From positions 1-64,000 of IMG/VR virus record IMGVR_UViG_3300033233_000027: a stretch of DNA of 64,000 nt. One strand, 5' to 3'. The stretch comes from a virus. Below, one piece after another: positions 60,437-64,000 of this stretch. A model generated the notes under the pieces. The model searched no databases and was not told where the DNA came from. It was given only the letters and a program-made list of their open reading frames with translations. Numbering within the stretch: position 1 is the first letter of the stretch; each line of letters starts with the position of its first letter. Both the position numbers and the translations under genes were made by a program.

Positions 60437-61225
60437 CTAATCCGGCATTTCGCCAAGTACCTGGTCGACTCTTCCCTTGTTTGTATGCGTATACACCTTC
60501 GCCATCTCAAGACTAGACCAGCCAAGCCTCGCACGAACGTAATTCCAGTCTGCCCCATGAGCAATCAGTTGGCTCGCGTGGGTATGCCTCAGAATGTGAA
60601 CGAGAGAAGCCCGATCAGGCTTTACTTTGTCCAGGATGGCCTCGAGCTTAGATTGGATCGTCCGCGGAGCCGCCTTGAATATCATCTCTTGCGGATTGAG
60701 CCTAAGACAAATATGGATGAGTTCTATCATCGCAGCAGACTTGTTCCGAAGGTCTACCCGACGCTTTGGCCTCCCTGCCCTCTTGAGCGTAGGGATCCTC
60801 ACGATGGAAAGAGTACCCTTCGTGATGCTAACATCCTCGCGTCTCAGTAGAAGTGCCTCCCGCAGCCGGCATCCCGTAGCCGCGATGAACCGAATCGTCG
60901 AGCCGATTATTTTGCTGAGGGAGTGCGTCTCACGAAGAACGATCTTGAACTCCTGATCCGTCAGCACTTTTCTAGGATCAATGCTTCCATCTAGGAACTG
61001 TGCCGAAGCACCCTGCTTCCATTGGGACTTGCAGCACTTTTCTGAGCACGGAATCTTGTGCCCGTTATTAGACTCTGGCACACATCGATGCGAATGCGGG
61101 GTGCAAACCCTAGCTCTGTCGCCCACATTGAATCTGGCCATGTATTCGGAGCCACAGACATGGCATGTCGACACTTGGTTGTAGTCTGGATCTGTCCCTG
61201 CTGGGAGTCGAGACTTACGGCTCAT
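60437..61225 (-). CDS. Tyrosine recombinase with N-terminal zinc finger
   Basis: 262 residues. Catalytic domain in the second half: Arg in TGCRLREALLL, Lys in the TLKRAGRPKRR beta hairpin, H-x-x-R in VHILRHTHA, His/Trp region in ADWNYVRARLGW, and Tyr in AKVYTHT. The N-terminal ~75 residues hold CHVCGSEYMARF, HRCVP and CSEKCCKSQW, a zinc-finger-like region in place of a usual arm-binding domain. It may integrate the genome or resolve multimers. No att core was identified in the window. Confidence 0.9.
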   Translation of the reverse strand: MSRKSRLPAGTDPDYNQVSTCHVCGSEYMARFNVGDRARVCTPHSHRCVPESNNGHKIPCSEKCCKSQWKQGASAQFLDGSIDPRKVLTDQEFKIVLRETHSLSKIIGSTIRFIAATGCRLREALLLRREDVSITKGTLSIVRIPTLKRAGRPKRRVDLRNKSAAMIELIHICLRLNPQEMIFKAAPRTIQSKLEAILDKVKPDRASLVHILRHTHASQLIAHGADWNYVRARLGWSSLEMAKVYTHTNKGRVDQVLGEMPD

Positions 61226-61536
61226 TGCTTCCTACCCGGCTCCCACATTATCGAACGGCTTGCGGCTATGATCCTGATGGCGAGCCACTCTGGATCCGTA
61301 TGACCATCTTCGGCCGCAATCGTCTCGACCATGTTCTCTGCCTCGTCTTGCTCGATCGCGTACTGGCGAGTCTGCGAGTAGATCCGAAGGATCTTGTCGA
61401 ACGCCTCTCTCGAAACGACGCCATGAAGATTGATCGCCCTTCCCCGTTCCCCATTGGGATCCTTGATCTCGCCCTGCCATTGTCGGGTGATGCGGTAGTG
61501 AGCCAGCACCGTTGGACGCTGGCAGGACGAGGCCAA
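61222..61536 (-). CDS. Small protein upstream of the recombinase
   Basis: 104 residues; stop overlaps the recombinase start (ATGA). VSREAFDKILRIYSQTRQYAIEQDEAENMVETIAAEDGH is acidic and helical; WLAIRIIAASRSIMWEPGRKQ follows. Competing frames overlap here, but the overlap with the recombinase favours this one. Possible directionality or early factor. Confidence 0.55.
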   Translation of the reverse strand: MASSCQRPTVLAHYRITRQWQGEIKDPNGERGRAINLHGVVSREAFDKILRIYSQTRQYAIEQDEAENMVETIAAEDGHTDPEWLAIRIIAASRSIMWEPGRKQ

Positions 61537-61630
61537 GAATCCCGTGGTCTGGCTGGCTCACTGCGGGGGAGTGTATCTGGATGTGCCTGAGCCGTCAAGT
61601 GGGCTGCACAGAATGGCCCAAACGTGAACT

Positions 61631-61840
61631 TCAGAAGGCTCGCCCTCTAGCCACTCTTTTTAGCCCATTCCATCGGAAATGGCCGCACTCTCCAGCTCGA
61701 GCGGAGCGGGCATCATCCCACCGTCTAGCGAGCTCTAGGTCGGCTGGACGCTCCCAGGAACGCCAGCAGGGAATGCAGTACCACACATTCGACTCCTGCG
61801 GCCTCCTGAGGCCTTCCCAGCCACAGCAAGGGCACAACAC
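61631..61840 (-). CDS. Small zinc-ribbon protein
   Basis: 69 residues. MLCPCCGWEGLRR and WYCIPCWRSW: two CxxC pairs ~16 residues apart form a zinc ribbon. Basic C-terminus. Function unknown. Confidence 0.6.
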   Translation of the reverse strand: MLCPCCGWEGLRRPQESNVWYCIPCWRSWERPADLELARRWDDARSARAGECGHFRWNGLKRVARGRAF

Positions 61841-61874
61841 CTCTCCTCCGTGTCGCTAATCTCACCTTTCATGA

Positions 61875-62288
61875 CTACGGCTCATTGCTCATCAGGTAAC
61901 TATTGTAGGAATCGTTGATGTCTTCAGTCCCGCCACATTGTTCCCGCAGTAGAAAGTACGTATCAGTCCACTCCTTTGATGCGCTTGCGGTCAGCCTCAA
62001 TGGACCAGCAGCGTTGATGTCGCAATGGTGAATCGCACAGATAGGCCTTAGATGCGCTGGGGCGGTGCATCGGTTATCTGGACCCATGAGAGGAAACTCT
62101 GGATGCCCCGTGGTTGGAAGAGTTACGCCACGCTTCTTTGCGAACGCCAATGCCATCTTGCAGTATTGGCGCTCGCAGCATCTGTACGTACTTGGGTGCT
62201 TACACAGTTGGTCGCAGGCCGACCGTGTATGTTCCGCAATCCTCTCGTAGGCTTCGGCCTTTCCTCCAAATTCCTCTGAGTTTTTCAT
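61875..62288 (-). CDS. Cys/His-rich protein
   Basis: 137 residues. SACDQLCKHPSTYRCCERQYCKMALAFAKKRG, then HPEFPLMGPDNRCTAPAHLRPICAIHHCDI: ten Cys in two clusters. The form is one I vaguely recall from phage genomes. Function unknown. Confidence 0.65.
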   Translation of the reverse strand: MKNSEEFGGKAEAYERIAEHTRSACDQLCKHPSTYRCCERQYCKMALAFAKKRGVTLPTTGHPEFPLMGPDNRCTAPAHLRPICAIHHCDINAAGPLRLTASASKEWTDTYFLLREQCGGTEDINDSYNSYLMSNEP

Positions 62289-62304
62289 CGCATCGCATCA
62301 CAAA

Positions 62305-63177
62305 CTAGATGAAGTCGTGGGTAAGGACAGCCGTAAGGTTGGAATCAACCAGGGACGAACTTTCAAGGAACATACTCACCAGATCAGTGTCAACAACTGG
62401 AACGATATCAGCAAACGAAAATACCCCCGTGGTTGCGGCTGGAATTGCCAGGCTAGCTTGAGTAACGCCATTAACCCTAACACGAATTGTCCCAGAGACT
62501 GTCGCCGTGTTTATTGCTACGAAGGCACGGAAGTTTTTCAGGTTTCCAGCCCGATTGGTAGGCCATTGGAACTTGGATTCAACCAGATCTCCGCTGGCGC
62601 CGGTTACTCCAGTGACCGTAGTTAAGTAGCTGTTTGTCGTGGTCACAGGGAATGGAGGCTTCGTGCCGATATTGACCGTGGTGGCCCCGCTATAGATGAC
62701 AGGACCGTCGCCACCGCCTGTAGTTCCAGGTCCCTGTACGCCCTGAATTCCCTGCGCTCCTTGGGATCCCTGTGTGCCTTGGGCACCTTGGCTTCCTTGG
62801 GCTCCTTGTGGACCAAGATCACCCTGGGCACCTTGCGGGCCAAGATCCCCCTGAGCGCCCTGAGATCCTTCTGGCCCTTGCGTTCCCTGTGGCCCAAGAT
62901 CGCCTTGTGCGCCTTGCGGACCAAGATCTCCCTGATTGCCTTGTGATCCTTCGGGTCCTTGTATCCCCTGCGGTCCAAAATCGCCTTGTGCGCCTTGCGG
63001 ACCAAGATCTCCCTGATTGCCTTGTGATCCTTCGGGTCCTTGTACTCCTTGTGGACCTCCAGACGGGCCTTGGTTGCCTTGATTGCCTGAAATACCTGGA
63101 GTACCTTGCGCACCGCGGCCACCACCGCCGATCCTGAAGCCGCCACCGCCTACAGGAATTGGAAAACCAGGGCCCAT
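62305..63177 (-). CDS. Collagen-like fibre protein with beta head
   Basis: 290 residues, SD GGGGAGGA. N-terminal hinge [14 protein letters not shown], ~45 uninterrupted Gly-X-Y triplets (GPQ, GDL, GAQ, GSQ), a [10 protein letters not shown] linker and a ~125-residue beta-rich head ([21 protein letters not shown]...LTHDFI). The collagen part is nearly identical in DNA to the next gene; the heads are unrelated. Receptor-binding fibre by architecture. Confidence 0.88.
   Translation of the reverse strand: MGPGFPIPVGGGGFRIGGGGRGAQGTPGISGNQGNQGPSGGPQGVQGPEGSQGNQGDLGPQGAQGDFGPQGIQGPEGSQGNQGDLGPQGAQGDLGPQGTQGPEGSQGAQGDLGPQGAQGDLGPQGAQGSQGAQGTQGSQGAQGIQGVQGPGTTGGGDGPVIYSGATTVNIGTKPPFPVTTTNSYLTTVTGVTGASGDLVESKFQWPTNRAGNLKNFRAFVAINTATVSGTIRVRVNGVTQASLAIPAATTGVFSFADIVPVVDTDLVSMFLESSSLVDSNLTAVLTHDFI
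62716..63040. repeat. Collagen DNA segment duplicated at 63684-64000
   Basis: By eye only a few mismatches separate this segment from the one at 63684-64000, while flanking head domains differ completely. This points to recent duplication or gene conversion of the shaft-coding DNA. Confidence 0.75.
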
Positions 63178-63281
63178 AAATCCTCCCCGCCTCTCTTAAT
63201 AACCAGGCTAAAATTCTAAATTATTTCTGCCGAACTCCAACTAGGTCACCTCTCTCGCCTTTCGTTATCTACCTAAAGTGC

Positions 63282-64000
63282 TCAACTCGGAATGAACCTA
63301 GAAGACATCTGAATACTTGTCACGCTCCCCGCCCCAGCAGCCGTCGCATCCATGACAAAGCTGAATTTGTCGTTAGCCGAGACAGCAATATCCGTGGTGA
63401 TAGACAGGTCGCCGTCTGTCCCTGCGGGATACGTCACGGTCAAGGCCGTCGCCACGCCGTTCAAGAAGACAGTAACGACAAAATCGCCGCTTAACGTGTT
63501 GTCGCCAGCTACGATAGAGACAAGGAGATCCTTGAGCGTGCCCATTGGGAGAGGGATTCGGTAACGTGAATATGGAAAGGTTTGGAGACCAAAACCGCCA
63601 TCAAAAAGTGTCCCCTCTACTACTGAACCTGAACTGATAGTTGATACTACGGCAAGAAGCGGAATGATCCCGCCGCCACCGCCTGTAGTGCCAGGTCCCT
63701 GTACGCCCTGAATTCCCTGCGCTCCTTGGGATCCCTGTGCGCCTTGGGCACCTTGGCTCCCTTGGGCTCCTTGCGGACCAAGATCACCCTGAGCACCTTG
63801 CGGGCCAAGATCCCCCTGAGCGCCCTGAGATCCTTCTGGCCCTTGCGTTCCCTGTGGCCCAAGATCGCCTTGTGCGCCTTGCGGACCAAGATCTCCCTGA
63901 TTGCCTTGTGACCCTTCCGGTCCTTGTATCCCCTGCGGTCCAAGATCGCCTTGTGCGCCTTGTGGACCAAGATCTCCCTGATTGCCTTGTGATCCTTCGG
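63282..64000 (-). CDS. Collagen-like fibre protein, N-terminus beyond window
   Basis: Frame is open from 64000 down to the stop at 63282, so its start lies outside the window. Gly-X-Y triplets to ~63690, linker [10 protein letters not shown], then a head domain (GTLFDGGFGLQTF, GDFVVTVFLNGVATALTVTYPAGTDG, FSFVMDATAAG) homologous to the first head domain of the 1513-2565 fibre. The upstream gap of the 62305 gene (63178-63281) shows AT-rich DNA but no clear promoter. Confidence 0.85.
   Translation of the reverse strand, partial: EGSQGNQGDLGPQGAQGDLGPQGIQGPEGSQGNQGDLGPQGAQGDLGPQGTQGPEGSQGAQGDLGPQGAQGDLGPQGAQGSQGAQGAQGSQGAQGIQGVQGPGTTGGGGGIIPLLAVVSTISSGSVVEGTLFDGGFGLQTFPYSRYRIPLPMGTLKDLLVSIVAGDNTLSGDFVVTVFLNGVATALTVTYPAGTDGDLSITTDIAVSANDKFSFVMDATAAGAGSVTSIQMSSRFIPS

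Noticed and set aside
62716-64000. Short regularly spaced DNA repeats that might suggest a CRISPR array
   Set aside because: The 9-base periodicity is codon repetition of Gly-X-Y triplets in frame; there are no spacers of unique sequence.
1-64000. Window ends joining into one circular genome
   Set aside because: Joining position 1 to 64000 keeps both frame and Gly-X-Y register, but chance of this is about one in three, the joint would read GAE where copies have GPE, and the exact 64,000-base length suggests an arbitrary cut.

Overview
The window looks like part of a large double-stranded DNA virus of a bacterium. Genes are packed tightly, with 4-base ATGA/GTGA overlaps and Shine-Dalgarno (SD) sequences close to AGGAGG. 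GTG and TTG starts, sigma70-like promoters, hairpin terminators and two tRNAs without introns are also present. A DnaD-like/DnaB-like replication pair, a tyrosine recombinase, a phage-type cytosine methyltransferase, HNH endonucleases and collagen-like fibres support a viral origin. Many small accessory families are ones I recall from phage genomes. I found no terminase, portal, tail tube, tape measure or classical major capsid gene. The window is open at both ends, inside collagen-like genes, so absences are weak evidence.

Layout. (1) 1-3.5 kb, minus: a collagen-like fibre gene cut by the window edge, a C-terminally anchored membrane protein, a second collagen-like fibre and small beta-rich proteins. 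(2) 3.6-14.9 kb, minus: accessory genes, several starting with a shared MAGE[ML]xWxP motif, one conserved gene split by an in-frame amber codon, a 904-residue proline-rich repeat protein, a family-2 glycosyltransferase and a small DNA-binding-like protein at the divergent promoter region. (3) 15.0-22.1 kb, plus: a promoter and structured leader, then helicase loader, replicative helicase, coiled-coil proteins, a fatty-acid hydroxylase/sterol-desaturase family membrane enzyme, small Cys proteins and a nucleotidyltransferase. (4) 22.2-42.4 kb, plus: a long presumed virion module with a 700-residue coiled-coil protein, a transglutaminase-like protein, a candidate shell protein between its own hairpins, beta-rich proteins, a response-regulator receiver protein, a holin-like protein, a lipoprotein, many single-pass proteins anchored at the extreme C-terminus, and four small cationic proteins. 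(5) A bidirectional hairpin terminator at 42.4 kb. (6) 42.4-58.9 kb, minus: about 50 mostly tiny genes, many with CxxC pairs, plus a ubiquitin-like protein, HNH nucleases, a papain-like predicted peptidase, a transglutaminase paralogue without its cysteine, a PD-(D/E)XK protein, a ParB-like protein and tRNA-Gln and tRNA-Ile genes. (7) 57.9-61.9 kb, minus: regulatory DNA with GTATAC dyads, a winged-helix candidate with a near-leaderless promoter, the methyltransferase and the recombinase. (8) 62.3-64 kb, minus: two more collagen-like fibres with near-identical collagen segments.

How it may fit together (inference). The plus-strand leader operon would replicate the genome. The 22-42 kb module would build a particle. 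Its dense set of tail-anchored proteins with basic Pro/Arg N-terminal tails, together with a viral lipid hydroxylase and no visible tail genes, suggests a virion with a lipid membrane, possibly tailless. That hypothesis is the most interesting feature of the window and is unproven. Family names for small proteins come from memory of sequence patterns, not from a search.
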